Shown here in pieces: positions 1 through 11,790 of a stretch of 64,000 nt of DNA. The notes beneath the pieces are model-generated. The model saw nothing but the letters and a program-made list of their open reading frames with translations. It was not told the origin of the DNA and did not search any database. Source of the stretch: Exobasidium rhododendri. Taxonomy: Eukaryota; Basidiomycota; Exobasidiomycetes; Exobasidiales; Exobasidiaceae. Every line of letters begins with the position of its first letter. Positions within the stretch are counted from its first letter, which is position 1. Where the stretch lies: positions 4,340,001 to 4,404,000 of the forward strand of contig CP110630.1 of assembly GCA_026210745.1 (NCBI GenBank). The letters run 5' to 3'. Made by a program: the position numbers and the translations under genes.

Positions 1-1038
1 AAGGGGTTCCCATACCTTCTTGAACGGCATTCAAGCTCTTCGAGTCCTCTGACAGAGAGACAGGCGCGATGGTGATTGGATCGACGAATGAGACTTGATG
101 AGACGGCGAGAGAATATCCATCGTCTGATTTGACACCCATTGAGCCGGGGTAGCAACTCTATCAGTCGCTTCGCTAGGCTCTCTCTTGACTGAATGTTTC
201 AGCTTCAGCTCTGTCTGAGCTCTACCATCAATCTTGTTCAGGTCCTTCTCTCGTTTCAATTCCACTGAAGGAAAGGAGAACATCAATCAAAGCGACAGGC
301 AGTCTCGCCAAATACTTCTTTTCACTCACAGATTTCCTCCTCATCAAGAAGATACTTTGCCTTCTTCCTGGCTCCGTCGGTACATGTGTCCGCCAATCCT
401 TTCTTGACGCACCTCTCACACGGTCGAGCTACCAAAGAGAACGTGCAAACTATTAGCACGACTGCGCTTACATCGCCTCTACTGGCGCTTGATGATCAAG
501 CACCAAAGAACGAGCTGTTCATCGGCATGCCGCACTCACAATCATCGCATGTCAGATGTGCCTTTTGGCAATGTGAACATGCTCGATTTGCTTTTCTTCT
601 GCGGGCATGCTTTTTACCATCCCCGCTAGTCACATCACTCCTGTCATCATCACCGCCTTTGCTGGCACTGTCGCTGCTTCTTTCTCTGCCTAAGCTTGCT
701 CTTCCTCCCTCTGTCCCTCCTCCGCCGAGACTACCACCTCCTCCTAGGTGAAGTAGACTCCCACTCGAGGCTGCCGCAGGATTCGAGTTGATCAAATCAT
801 CTTTATTGATGATGCCGTTGGACGGATATGGAATACGGTCTTCAGCACTTCGTGTCGCGAAACTTGAGCTGCCGTTGGGGTCAGAAAGAGCAGCACTGAT
901 CGGCGGAACAGAGGAAGAAGCCGGTATAGATGTTTGTGATGGTGACCAGTGTAAGGACCTTTCGCGATTGTCCGATTCAGCCTTTGCAATCATCACATTG
1001 CGTGAAGGGGGCGCTCGGCCTTCCACAATAGCGCTCAT
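1..1038 (-). CDS. ERT1: ERT1-like Zn2Cys6 transcription factor, N-terminal part (truncated by window edge)
   Basis: Exons on the minus strand are 1038-540, 428-330 and 264 to beyond position 1. The joined frame gives a six-cysteine binuclear zinc cluster: [17 protein letters not shown], then a splice inside the next serine codon, then [11 protein letters not shown] and a final Cys. It is followed by the basic-acidic stretch [12 protein letters not shown]. That cluster and tail are the signature of the ERT1/AcuK family, activators of gluconeogenesis and respiratory carbon metabolism that act in the nucleus. The region before the zinc cluster is Ser/Gly-rich and low in complexity. The family's PAS-like domain would lie past the left edge, so it cannot be checked. 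The open frame extends upstream to 1095 only with a GTG; the first ATG is at 1038. An upstream coding exon is possible. The assignment rests on the zinc cluster alone. Confidence 0.72.
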
Positions 1039-1359
1039 CTCGAGAATGGGCCTGAAACGATGATGATCATGAGTAGAGGTCAGAGGGTGGGACACTCGAA
1101 GCTTGTTTCGGCTAGTCCTTGCGATTTGGTGTTCTTTCGGTGACTAGTAGTACTTCACGTCTGAATGTAAGTGAGAATGTAATCTACGGTACGTCAGATC
1201 TTACTTTCGCGCCTTGCAAGTCGGAAGCTGCCTATGCGTCCACTTCAACATTGGCCACGTGAAGCCACAGGTGCGACGATCTGGGCTGTCGCTCTGGGTC
1301 ATACAGTTGCTGGTGTAGAGTGTGATAGCAAGAGTAGCATCTCTCAAGCGTGCGACACC

Positions 1360-2315
1360 ATGTCTTTCCGAGCTAGCCCAGCCTTGCGAGAGGCTTCCAG
1401 GTGAGTCATGCTGAGCTACTGGTCATGGGAGACAAACAGCTGATCAATTAAATTCGCTACCAGATATGCCTCGCCTCACAAGTACACCTATGTTGAAGGA
1501 AAGACACCATTCTGGCGCAAGGTAAGGAGAGAAAGTCCAAGGCGCATAAGAGTGCGAGCTGCTTGACTGACATCTCTCTCTCTCTCTCCTGCAACAGTTT
1601 CGTCAAGTCATGAGTATGAATCCGTGAGTAGGAAGTACTCTGAAGTAGACAATGCTCAGACTGACAGTAGATTTGAACGTTACAGTGAAATCTCGTCTGG
1701 TCTACCAGATCCTCGCAAGAATCGATATCCTGCCCCAGGCTCTCGACCTGAACATGCAGGCGTAGCACCGTCCAAGGCATCGGGTAAGTCATGAGAATGT
1801 TGGAGTTCAAGGATGTGGCACGTTCTGAATAGGAAGCATCTTCTCTCATATTCAGACGTGGCCGCAAACCTTTACTTTAACCGCGACTTTAGACGAAAGT
1901 ATCCACGACTGGAGATGATTACTCAGGGTCATCTTACACAGTTGCTTCTCGCCTCTTCCAATGAGGACGGGACAAAGACGTGAGTGGTCTTGGTCTACCT
2001 GTCCGTAAAGATTCCAGACTGACCCTCCCAACCCAACTCGGGTCTCCCTCGTTCTGAAGTCTTGCACCACCCGGTGCAGAGGGCTCCTCATCAGGATCGA
2101 CTGCCCTGGCTCGACCTACAGATCTTGCCAGCCCGGCTGCATTTACTCAAGTGTTGGCCCAAGTTCATTCGCCAGAAAACGCAGCGACCCATTACTCTGC
2201 TTCTAATCTACCTCCCAGACCACCGTTCAAGAGCCCTCAACACATTCTCAAGAAGATGCCAGGAGCAGTACCTCATGATGAGTACATGTACTATCCTGCC
2301 GAGAACTACGCTTGA
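1360..2315 (+). CDS. NADH:ubiquinone oxidoreductase (complex I) 21 kDa-type subunit
   Basis: Six exons (1360-1400, 1464-1521, 1598-1623, 1686-1783, 1856-1979, 2060-2315) join to 200 residues. Family-like segments are YVEGKTPFWRKFRQV near residue 22 and SSGLPDPRKNRYPAPGSRP followed by TKAS-like 'SKASDVAANLY' and 'RRKYPRLEMITQ', the pattern I associate with the fungal-type 21 kDa accessory subunit of mitochondrial complex I. The C-terminus ends in YMYYPAENYA. The acceptor at 2059 is forced, because the nearer AG at 2016-2020 leads to a stop. Five introns in under 1 kb make this the most intron-dense small gene here. The exact subunit name differs between fungi, so no symbol is given. The family call is from recognition of the Pro-Gly-Ser-Arg-Pro motif region and is moderately sure; the exon structure is more secure. 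Confidence 0.68.
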
Positions 2316-2793
2316 GCATAGCTACCTTGCAATACATTATACAAAGTAAAGCATTAATTCGTATTGCTCTTCCTCTGTCCTCTTGTGTCGTGGAAGGTGG
2401 TATTCTTCCTTCGGTCTTATTAGAGAAGAGTTTCTATCCCGGCTGACAAGCTTTGAGCAAGATTGACAGTATCCTAACGCCACTCCCTAGCAATTTAGAA
2501 GCGCATCTTACCGACGAGTCTATAGGATGCCAGCCATGATTCGAAAAGCATTGCGAATGAGATCATCACGAGTGTCAAAGTTTACCCACCCAAAGTGACA
2601 GAAGGACCTGTCGGGGATTGGCACAAGATTGCGCGATGCACCTCCCCTCAAGGCTGAGGCACGCCTTCACGTGATTCTTCCAACCAATCTCCCAAAACCC
2701 CAGCGCCGATCCTTTTCTAAAATTTGTCCCAAGTGCAGCTTCGTCGTTCTACAGCGTCAGAAGTCTCTTCATTGACCCACAGAGGAGGAAAGT
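2316..2793. other. intergenic spacer, complex I 21 kDa 3' side / RPB10 promoter
   Basis: This 478-nt spacer lies between two plus-strand genes. No open frame with family resemblance, RNA gene or repeat was recognised. The A/T-rich stretch around 2715-2735 just upstream of RPB10 is a plausible core promoter, but no clear TATA box is present. Confidence 0.5.
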
Positions 2794-3182
2794 ATGGTAA
2801 GTACGAGTGTGAAAGGAAAGTTTCCGCATCACCATCGAAAAGCTAGAAAGAATCGCTGTGCTAAAAACTAAATTGCGTAACGCCAGATCATTCCTGTTCG
2901 TTGCTTTTCATGCGGCAAGGTCATAGGTGACAAATGGGACGCCTACATTGCACTCCTCATCTCTGGAAAGGAAGAAGGAGAAGCATTGACCGATCTAGGG
3001 CTACAGAGATACTGTTGTCGAAGGATGGTCCTGACGCATGTAGACTTGATTGAAAAGCTACTTCACTATAACAGTAAGTCTGCGCGGAAAAATGTCAAAA
3101 GCGCACACAGTATTCACTCACTTTACTCTGCCTCAACCCCTCCTTCTCAGTCCACGAAAAGCGATCATCGGCCGCCACTTGA
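2794..3182 (+). CDS. RPB10: DNA-directed RNA polymerases I, II and III subunit RPABC5 (RPB10)
   Basis: Exons 2794-2796, 2887-3073 and 3151-3182 join to 73 residues. The first coding exon is only the ATG. The product starts [18 protein letters not shown] and carries the paired cysteines of RYCCRRM, so the zinc site (CxxC ... CC) typical of Rpb10 is complete. It continues to [12 protein letters not shown]. Rpb10 is a small structural subunit shared by all three nuclear RNA polymerases and is usually about 70 residues, so the length fits. The C-terminus after LLHYN ([10 protein letters not shown]) differs from the usual short acidic-basic end, but the frame closes cleanly. Reading through the second intron would add an unrelated tail up to 3300, so splicing is needed. 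Very high confidence in identity. Confidence 0.95.
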
Positions 3183-3561
3183 TGAGTCCACAATTGGATG
3201 TTGTTCGCATGTATTTCTAGATCGTAAGCCTGTTTCTGTGCAGCAGTATTTTACGCCATTTATATCAGAGCCAGAAAATAACCAACAGAGAAAGAGGTAG
3301 CCAGAATGGGGAAAATGGACCTTTGAGGGAGAAATGGAGAGGAAACAGATAAGAGACCAAATCTCATAGCAAGGGGGGAAAAACACGATGGATGGAAAAT
3401 TCAGGAGTCGAAATCAGCTACAGCGAGATAGAGAGGGAGACGTGATGAAGGTAAAGACGGGGATGTTTGTGCAAAGTCGGTCTTCCGTTCCATCGTGCGC
3501 TTCAATTGACTGTTGCAAAGCACTTATCCTTTTGATGTGATTCTTTGATGGGTATTGCTAT
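3183..3561. other. convergent spacer between RPB10 and PP2A catalytic gene
   Basis: 379 nt shared by the 3' ends of two converging genes. It holds only purine-rich sequence and antisense open frames without family resemblance. No terminator-like structure was recognised. Confidence 0.5.
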
Positions 3562-4852
<1,291 letters not shown>

Positions 4853-5362
4853 TATCAACAGAGAGAAGTTGGGCCAATCTAGCTGTACCTAATGATGGCG
4901 TCGCACTGCAACAAATAAAAGGAGAGCCAAAAGTCTCGAAAGGGATGCTCCAAAGATGGCTGAAGTCTGTGCTGATGGGAGAAGCCAATGCAAGTCGGCA
5001 GGGGCAAGTAATTGTGTCTATGGCTGAGGCGTTTCGCGGCAAGCGGGTATGACCACTTCTATAGAAGACTTGAGTTGTCTAGAGCGGTGCGTACTTGGAC
5101 TAGTCGACTTCCCTCTTTTCGGCAGGACAATGCTGGAGAGATTGAAGGAATGGACGAATGGCCTAGCAATAAACGAAACAAGACGCCTTACTTGCGCGCG
5201 ATCATGGCTGGCCCCACCTAATCGACCCAAAGGTGCGTGGCGTTCAATTTAGTCACGAGGAAGATATCCCATGCGTCGACGAGCTGTTTGACCAGGTTGC
5301 GCGAGACGCTATATACCTCTACCCTGCTAGAGCCGATATCGCCCTGCTATACAGCGATCGCC
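4853..5362. promoter_or_regulatory. divergent promoter region of PP2A (minus) and NDUFB8 (plus)
   Basis: 510 nt separates two divergent start codons. Several open frames of 65-78 codons cross it on both strands. They overlap one another and have no recognisable family, so I read this as shared upstream DNA and 5' UTRs. No specific operator is recognised. Confidence 0.4.
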
Positions 5363-5678
5363 ATGACTTCGCCAGCTCTCTACCGCACTGCTCGACTGAC
5401 GGGCTCGATATCTCGTCAAGCGAATGCCATTGCTGCTGCTCGTATACAAACGTCAGCAATCACTTTGCCTCCACCAGAAGTCCGCGAACAAGACCCTCAA
5501 TTGGGCGACTACCCACAATTACCATACAAGAGCCTTCAGAGGAGGAAGTACGACCCAAGATGGTGGGACCCACAAGAGAAGAAGAATTTTGGAGAGACGG
5601 TGAGTTCCCGTGTGGATAGCGGATATGGCGCTGATCGTCTAGACTGACGTTACTATTCCCTGACCATATCTTTCGCTC

Positions 5679-5725
<47 letters not shown>

Positions 5726-6075
5726 CTCCTCAAAGCTTCATGAGCAAGACGATATTCTAGGAGTGTGGGCACCTGACGTCTTTCCTATCAGTGGTGCCAC
5801 TGCCCTCAAGCAATTCCTTGTTGCTGTCGGTGTCGCTTGTGGGTTTGCTTCACTCGTCTACTTCACACTGCCAGATAGACCAGCTCAACCTAGGACATAC
5901 CCTCGCGATGGTCTGCTGGCCGAACTAGGAGGCGTGAAGGGCACAGCAGTGAGTGTCTTCCAGATGCTGATTTGAATGTTGATCACACTTATTAACAGCC
6001 ATCATCTTACAGGCTCCTGCTGAGGGCGCTTTCGACACCAAGGAAGGCGAGGATGAAGAGGACGACGAAGAGTGA
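5363..6075 (+). CDS. complex I subunit NDUFB8 (ASHI-type)
   Basis: Exons 5363-5599, 5736-5948 and 6013-6075 join to 170 residues. The start MTSPALYRTARLTG opens a basic, Ser/Thr/Ala-rich presequence of about 35 residues, as expected for a mitochondrial protein. The mature part has the motif DPRWWDPQEKKNFGE-TLHEQDDIL with DVWAP-like VWAPD, typical of the NDUFB8/ASHI family of complex I. One transmembrane helix follows (roughly residues 95-115, FLVAVGVACGFASLVYF). The C-terminus is very acidic (EDEEDDEE). The frame is open further upstream to 5237, but the ATG at 5363 gives the best presequence. The first intron contains a (CT)21 run just before its acceptor. Confidence 0.85.
5681..5722 (+). 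repeat. (CT)21 dinucleotide microsatellite in NDUFB8 intron 1
   Basis: Twenty-one perfect CT units end 13 nt before the AG acceptor of intron 1 (intron 5600-5735). The run forms the polypyrimidine tract of that splice site. Confidence 0.97.
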
Positions 6076-6148
6076 AGATGACGTGTACATGTCTGCAATG
6101 CGAAGTTCTTACTATTACAATTGTGTCTTCTACTTTACAAGGTGGACT

Positions 6149-9100
6149 CTAGTCTAGTTCACTGAGGCCACTGCTATCATCGCCGCCATTCCTGATAGGG
6201 ACATATGCTCGTGGGGTCCTTCCCTCCTGCACTCGTTTACTATTGGTCTCTGCTCGGCTCTTAGGAAGAGAATCGAGGCTGTCCAAGGACATATTCCTTG
6301 CCTGCGACAATGTTGTTCCACCTGCGGCTTTGGCCGCTTCCCTTGCCTTGCCACCCTTTCTTTTCGCCTTTACAGGTCTCCATTCCTGATCATGAACGGT
6401 GTCGTGATCCTTTCCAGTGCTTGCCTTTCTCTTACGACCTTTTGCTTTACCGCTCTTCTCGTTGCTTTTACTCCTTTGATCTTGCGATTCCTTCATCTCA
6501 GTGGAAGTGGGCTGCTCGGGCTTCTTTCGACGTACGACTGGCCGGGATCGTTTTCCCATCTCCTTTCCTAGCATCTCTTCTGACACATGTTCCTCTCCAT
6601 CTGCTTCGTCTTCTGAGAGACTCACAAGATCGATTTCTCCTCCCTCCTTTCCTCCTTCTTCCCTTTCCTCCCCTTCGTGACCATCTTTACCTCTGCCTTC
6701 CTTTCCGCTGTTGCTAGCTCGAAAATTCTTGATGACTTCCTGCAATCTCGAACTTCCGTATCCGGTCCTCTTCCTACCAGCATAGACTCCCTCACCAGCA
6801 CCCAAATCAAAAAAGTTGCCTCGGTCTAATGTGCTTTGCATGCCTTGCCTTCTGCTCCTTCTGTTTTGAGCTTCGATGGCAGGAATCAAGTAATGATCCG
6901 TCTTTTCTTTGTCCCATCGTAAATACTCTCCAAAGAAGCTTCGAAGGCTGTCGAGATCGGGAAGGCCCCATTGAAACGATTCTTTGGAATCGTCAACTGT
7001 CGGTTCAAAGTAGGCATCGATGACGTTTGGGTCAGGCCAATGAGACTCGAGGTGAACCTTGTTTCGTAAGGTCCTCTTCAGCCTTTTCAAGGTGGAATTG
7101 TATGTATCCCTCACCGTATCTTTTCCCGTTTGAACTTTCAACCACCATTCACGAAATTTGACCAGACCATCGTCACCGGGAAAGAGCGATAAGATCTCCA
7201 TGGCCAAGACTGGACCTACTCCCTCAAGCCCTTCCGTGTAGTCACTTCCGAGAAGATAGGCCAGTTGAACCAACTTCGTTCGATCCATTCCCAGATCATG
7301 CTGCAGATCGGATAGCTTGTAGCATTCCACATACTTTTTGTTGTTGAACATGTTCTTGTAGATGAACGTCCCTCCGAAGAGGAAGACATCGGAGTCGTCA
7401 GTGATGATGCCATCTGCCAATTTCAGCGCAATCAACTCGGCACATTGAGCTTCCGCTTCCATAGGTGCAGTAATGTAAGGTAATCCAAACATGCGTAACA
7501 TGAATTGGATCTCTTTTGCCATTTGCTGCGTCACTTCTCCCTCTGTTCTTCGGGTGGTAGCATGCTCACTTCGTAGTTTGTTCACTTCATCTTCTACCTC
7601 TTTACGAATCTGGTTGAGACCTTGGCCCTTGGCGCGACTCAGGAAAGAAACAAATTCGTCTTGATCGTTGTTCATTTCACCCAAGTCAGCTTCATCTTCT
7701 GCTTCCATTGCAGCGAACTCTTCTGCTGTCGGCAAGGGAAATCCATCGGGACCAAGGACAACTTCGCGTTGTTCAATTTCCGAATCAGAGTCGTCATCGT
7801 CCTTGCCGAATCCCTGATTACTGTAATCACTGTGCTCATCCTCGCTCAACCTGTTGTCCTCCTTCTCTGCCTCTTCAACAATTGCCTCCGAGTCGATGAG
7901 TGGATAGTCTCCAGTCTCATCCATCATGGAACCCATGTTATCATAGCTCACCTTCTCCCCTGTCTCTTGCTCTAGCTCTTCTTCCAGTGCGAGAATCGGG
8001 GAAGAGGGCGGTCTTTCTTCAGCTCGACGTGCTTCACCCAAGGGGGATGACATACTGTACGACTCCTCTTGCGGCTCAGCATCTACAGAAGTGCTCCGCG
8101 ATGGCTTTTCCTCTTCTGCCAAGGTCGTGTTCGACTCAAGTATGGGTGAAGGGCGATGTGTTTCTCCGCTGCTCACGCTGACAGTGTCATCGGTGATCTC
8201 GATGGGCGACGGTGGAGAGGAAGGCAATGCAATAGGAGAGGACCCTCCTGCTGATGATGACAAAGGCACCGCTCTCTGCCGACCTCTATTCGAATCTTCA
8301 GACTTGTCGATTTCCCTGTCTTGAAAATCAACAACCTTGATCTCGCTTCCTCCTTGCCTTTCCAGATTATCCCGCTCCACACGCATTGTGACCGTTGAAG
8401 TTTCGGGTGCCATTGATCTCTTTGGGAGGGACAAGTTCACCACTCCTTCCGTCTTGTCGTCTTGACTCGCTTCAGAGTCGGAGATGGATATGACTCGCGA
8501 GGCCGGAGATGGCGGCGATGGTGTTGGCTGGGAGGGACTGTCATTTGGTAAGACGCGATCGTCCCCACCCACTTTCTTGGTCATATTGGCAGCGATTTCC
8601 TGTGCAGAATATTGTGCACGTTCCCAAGGTCTCTTCATCACTAGGCGCTGATCAATGCTTTCTTGTGGTGTGTTCTCCTGATCTTGCAAGAATGAAGCTC
8701 GGATTGGATCCTTCTTGCTGCTGCGAGGAGTGGGTGAAGCCATATATGAAGACTTGCTGATTGAAGATGGCGTGGCTCCCCTTTCAGCAGCCGGACACTG
8801 CGTCATCCAGGTGGGGGTTTCGTGGTCCTTCTTGGCTACCTCGGTGGAGGTCGGCGTTGCTTGATCGGGAACGTAAAAAGCAGAGTAATCGCCTGCATCG
8901 AATGCGTGCCCCAGTACCTCCTCCATCTCCATCTCTTCGAGATCTTCGTCTTCGTCTTCTTCCTTGCCGTCCGTCTTGGAGTGTGCAGTAGCCTCTTCCG
9001 ACTCATCCAGTGCCCTTGCTAGATCTGCTGCTTCGTGTTGGTTCAGAAGTTCCTCCCAGTCTTCTTCTTCTTCATCTTTCGTTTCTACGTCGTCCTCTTC

Positions 9101-10696
9101 GTCGTCGTAATCGTCCTCTTCCAGGTCTGTTCCCTCAGATTCGACAACGATACTTTCGTCTTTTCTTTGCTTCCTGCTTCTAAAAAGGGAAGCTTTCGCT
9201 GAACCGCTCACTACTTTTCGACTTTTATTCGACAATCTCTTATGCTCTTTCGCCTTTTGTAGCTGCTCTTCCATTTCTTCAGCTTCAAAGCTTCTCCCCT
9301 GATACTTCGCCTTTTCCCTAATCAGCGCTTTTGCTCTTCTTTGAAGCAACTCCTTTGCGACCTCCTTTCTTGCAGCTGGATCATTCGGATTCGCCTTGCG
9401 TAATTCCTCATGAAAAGCTTGCTTTTCTTTCGAGGGAAATGTCGAAGCATCCATTGCCACCTCCTCCAACTCCACCTCTTCATCAGTGTTTTTGGGTTCG
9501 AAGTCTTCGTCAGAAGTGGCGGAAGCAGTGTCTTCGTCGACGGCAATCGCCTTCTCTTGCGTGGTACCTGACTCTCTGACACCCAAAGCAAAACCACCTT
9601 GATCGCCCTTATTTCGAACGAGGACGTACTCCCGATTACGAGCACCCGCCACCCGGATTGGTACTTTGATGTGCGCATCACCAATTTCGTCCGTTACTTG
9701 GAAAGCCTTCTGTGTGAGTTCATTCCTCGTCTTCAGACCAGCAATTTGAGCTCGGGAAAAGTCGATGGGCGTGGGCGATTGAGAGAGCATAGACTGCAGT
9801 CGCTTGTAGGATGTACCTCTCGAGGCGGCTCTCATATCACCTACCAGTTCATACTGCAGCTCTGAGGGCAAGGATCGGAAGAATTCTGAATCCAAGTCGA
9901 GATCAGTCGGACCAATGGAAGACAGCAGGGCTCGTAGCTCTCCCTCTGTGGCAAATCTGACATCCTGCCTCTTACCGCCACCTCTTGCAGCTTTGGCAGC
10001 GGAGCTATTATTCGCCGTCAAAGTGTTGATGTCCCTTTCGAGAGCAGGTAAGGCGTACGGATCCTTGTGCCAGTCATTACGCTTCTTCTTCTTCTGCGCC
10101 TCGGAGTCTTCCTCGCCTAGGACCCCTTTGTTTGGTGATATGGCTCCACCGTCAGCTATGTCCATCCACTCCGATCCATTGTGGGTGTGTTGCGCAGGTA
10201 TTGAAGAGGCGTTAGTAGGACCCGCCAGATCGTCAAAGTACACAGTATTCTGACCCAGCCCATGACTGTCACTTTCTTCATTGGAAGCTTCTTTCTCCGT
10301 ACTAGCCTGTGGCCCGCTGTTACCATTAGCAACGTGGGATATAGCTGCCTCCCTCAGTCTGGCATTAAGAAGCTTTTCCGCAATCCTTCGATGGTCGTCC
10401 TTTGCACCTGATTTCCTTTGACGACGTCCTACAAGCGTCTGCCTCTTCATCACAGGTGCACCACCATCAAAAACAAAGATTGGTCTGATACCGTAGTGGA
10501 TCAGTTTCAGTATCCTCCATAAGAAACCGAGAATGTGAGCATTTGACAGAGTACGGCCTTCCTTGTCCCGCATGGCCATCTGAAAATGGTAGAGCCAGAT
10601 GGAGCTATCGATGGCCAGTCGTCTGCCTTCGAGTGACTCCAGCTTTGTAGGGCGAGCACAAGGCTGCAGCAAGTGCCACAATCCTTGCACACCCAT
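6149..10696 (-). CDS. RAD2: RAD2/XPG structure-specific DNA repair endonuclease
   Basis: A single exon of 1515 residues from MGVQGLWHLLQPCARP. The N (XPG-N) region runs to about residue 100 with AIDSSIWLYHFQMAMRD and IFVFDGGAPVMKRQT. The I region lies around residues 1060-1150 with MEAEAQCAELIALKLADGI, then DDSDVFLFGG, and the helix-hairpin-helix part YLLGSDYTEGLEGVGP. Rad2/XPG makes the 3' incision in nucleotide excision repair. The spacer between N and I is unusually long (about 960 residues; the whole protein exceeds the usual 1000-1200) and is rich in Asp/Glu and Ser, as in the TFIIH/RPA-contacting spacer of the family. Near residue 1286 is QSTLDRGNFF, matching in spacing the PCNA-binding box of XPG. 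The tail is Lys/Arg-rich (nuclear localisation). The frame is open to an ATG at 10783, 29 codons upstream, but the family always begins MGV, so 10696 is preferred. Confidence 0.95.
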   Translation of the reverse strand: MGVQGLWHLLQPCARPTKLESLEGRRLAIDSSIWLYHFQMAMRDKEGRTLSNAHILGFLWRILKLIHYGIRPIFVFDGGAPVMKRQTLVGRRQRKSGAKDDHRRIAEKLLNARLREAAISHVANGNSGPQASTEKEASNEESDSHGLGQNTVYFDDLAGPTNASSIPAQHTHNGSEWMDIADGGAISPNKGVLGEEDSEAQKKKKRNDWHKDPYALPALERDINTLTANNSSAAKAARGGGKRQDVRFATEGELRALLSSIGPTDLDLDSEFFRSLPSELQYELVGDMRAASRGTSYKRLQSMLSQSPTPIDFSRAQIAGLKTRNELTQKAFQVTDEIGDAHIKVPIRVAGARNREYVLVRNKGDQGGFALGVRESGTTQEKAIAVDEDTASATSDEDFEPKNTDEEVELEEVAMDASTFPSKEKQAFHEELRKANPNDPAARKEVAKELLQRRAKALIREKAKYQGRSFEAEEMEEQLQKAKEHKRLSNKSRKVVSGSAKASLFRSRKQRKDESIVVESEGTDLEEDDYDDEEDDVETKDEEEEDWEELLNQHEAADLARALDESEEATAHSKTDGKEEDEDEDLEEMEMEEVLGHAFDAGDYSAFYVPDQATPTSTEVAKKDHETPTWMTQCPAAERGATPSSISKSSYMASPTPRSSKKDPIRASFLQDQENTPQESIDQRLVMKRPWERAQYSAQEIAANMTKKVGGDDRVLPNDSPSQPTPSPPSPASRVISISDSEASQDDKTEGVVNLSLPKRSMAPETSTVTMRVERDNLERQGGSEIKVVDFQDREIDKSEDSNRGRQRAVPLSSSAGGSSPIALPSSPPSPIEITDDTVSVSSGETHRPSPILESNTTLAEEEKPSRSTSVDAEPQEESYSMSSPLGEARRAEERPPSSPILALEEELEQETGEKVSYDNMGSMMDETGDYPLIDSEAIVEEAEKEDNRLSEDEHSDYSNQGFGKDDDDSDSEIEQREVVLGPDGFPLPTAEEFAAMEAEDEADLGEMNNDQDEFVSFLSRAKGQGLNQIRKEVEDEVNKLRSEHATTRRTEGEVTQQMAKEIQFMLRMFGLPYITAPMEAEAQCAELIALKLADGIITDDSDVFLFGGTFIYKNMFNNKKYVECYKLSDLQHDLGMDRTKLVQLAYLLGSDYTEGLEGVGPVLAMEILSLFPGDDGLVKFREWWLKVQTGKDTVRDTYNSTLKRLKRTLRNKVHLESHWPDPNVIDAYFEPTVDDSKESFQWGLPDLDSLRSFFGEYLRWDKEKTDHYLIPAIEAQNRRSRRQGMQSTLDRGNFFDLGAGEGVYAGRKRTGYGSSRLQEVIKNFRASNSGKEGRGKDGHEGEEREEGGKEGGEIDLVSLSEDEADGEEHVSEEMLGKEMGKRSRPVVRRKKPEQPTSTEMKESQDQRSKSNEKSGKAKGRKRKASTGKDHDTVHDQEWRPVKAKRKGGKAREAAKAAGGTTLSQARNMSLDSLDSLPKSRAETNSKRVQEGRTPRAYVPIRNGGDDSSGLSELD

Positions 10697-10980
10697 CTCG
10701 GCTTGTCGACGGTGAGGAGGAGGGGAAACCTGGGATCCAGGAGCAGTGGTGACGGCTAAGATGCCCCTTCTGCTGAGCACCACAACTATCCGTACTAAGA
10801 GCTTTTGGGTGACTGCTCTACATGCTTATAGTGCCATTCTCTTTCTATGATTTTTAATATTTCTAAGTGGATCACGTCGAAAGATACTGCTGAACGCGTG
10901 GAGGTCCCATCCCATTAAAGCCTTCCTCCCCTTCGTCTTGAGTGCACCGCACACGACCACTTCACCGTGCCCATTTGATC

Positions 10981-11735
10981 ATGTCGAGGAAGGTGACAGC
11001 ATCAGGCGGTTCCGGTGTAGGGCCCAATAGGAGGAAGTGGGATATTGAAGAGTATAGTGAGAAAGCTCGAGAGCGAGATCGAGAAGACAAAGAAAGAGCA
11101 GTAGAAAATGAAGAAAGGATTCGAAAGGGTCAGAAACCCCTTCATAGTCAACAGATCAAGAAGAGGAAGGAAGATTTGCCGATTCCTACAGAATCATTAA
11201 AAGCTCGAGAGAATGACTTGGAGATTGCAAAGAATCAAGGAAAGACGTTGATGGTGGATAATGCGCAAAGTGGTGGTAGGAAAGGACCAGGATTTTATTG
11301 CGAGACGTGTAATCGAACGTACAAGGATAGTATAGCCTACTTGGACCATGTCAATGGACGACAGCGTAAGTGGCCAGATCATCGCTTTGAGGCAGTGCCT
11401 ATTGTAGAGTGAAAGGACTCACAACGACTTAGGACCCTCTGACAGACTTGAAACAGCTGGGACAGACGACGCAGGTTGCCCGATCGACAGTGGAGGAGGT
11501 TCGATCTCGACTGGAGTACTGGCAGGAAGAGATGAAGCAACGATCAAAGACGGAGACGAGGCAGTACGACTTTGAAGCGAGGCTTGCGGAGATTGCTGAC
11601 CAACAGAGGGCTGAAAAGCAGCAAAGGAGAGCAAAGCGAAGGGAGGCAAAGCAGCCCAAAACAGCTCCGGTGGTTGACGCAGAGGCGATGGCCATCATGG
11701 GTTTCGGCGGATTTGGAGCAAGCAAGAAGAAGTAG
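10981..11735 (+). CDS. SNU23: U4/U6.U5 tri-snRNP zinc-finger protein SNU23 (ZMAT2)
   Basis: Exons 10981-11365 and 11446-11735 join to 224 residues. The N-terminal half has RRKWDIEEYSEKARER and a charged helix. A matrin-type C2H2 finger follows (GFYCETCNRTYKDSIAYLDH with VNGRQH). The codon of the last zinc-binding His is split by the intron (C|AC), so an unspliced message would make a protein with a broken finger and the tail RKWPDHRFEAVPIVE. The second exon gives LGQTTQVARSTVEEVRSRLE and a basic coiled-coil end, as in Snu23/ZMAT2. The family is a B-complex spliceosome protein of the tri-snRNP in the nucleus. It is divergent with RAD2, 284 nt apart. Confidence 0.92.
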
Positions 11736-11737
11736 CC

Positions 11738-11790
11738 GCAGTAACAGTAGCATCAGCAGTAGCAGTAGCATCAGCAGCAGCATCAGCAGC
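11738..11790 (+). repeat. imperfect (AGC/ATC)n trinucleotide repeat in SNU23 3' UTR
   Basis: Directly after the SNU23 stop the sequence alternates AGT, AGC and ATC triplets for about 50 nt. It lies between the stop codon and the converging ILS1 gene, so it is probably untranslated. Confidence 0.8.

Noticed and set aside
4900-5252. Overlapping open frames between PP2A and NDUFB8
   Set aside because: They overlap on both strands, have no shared motif and fit a divergent promoter.
11366-11412. Possible unspliced end of SNU23 (RKWPDHRFEAVPIVE)
   Set aside because: It breaks the zinc finger before its last His. The spliced join restores the family motif.
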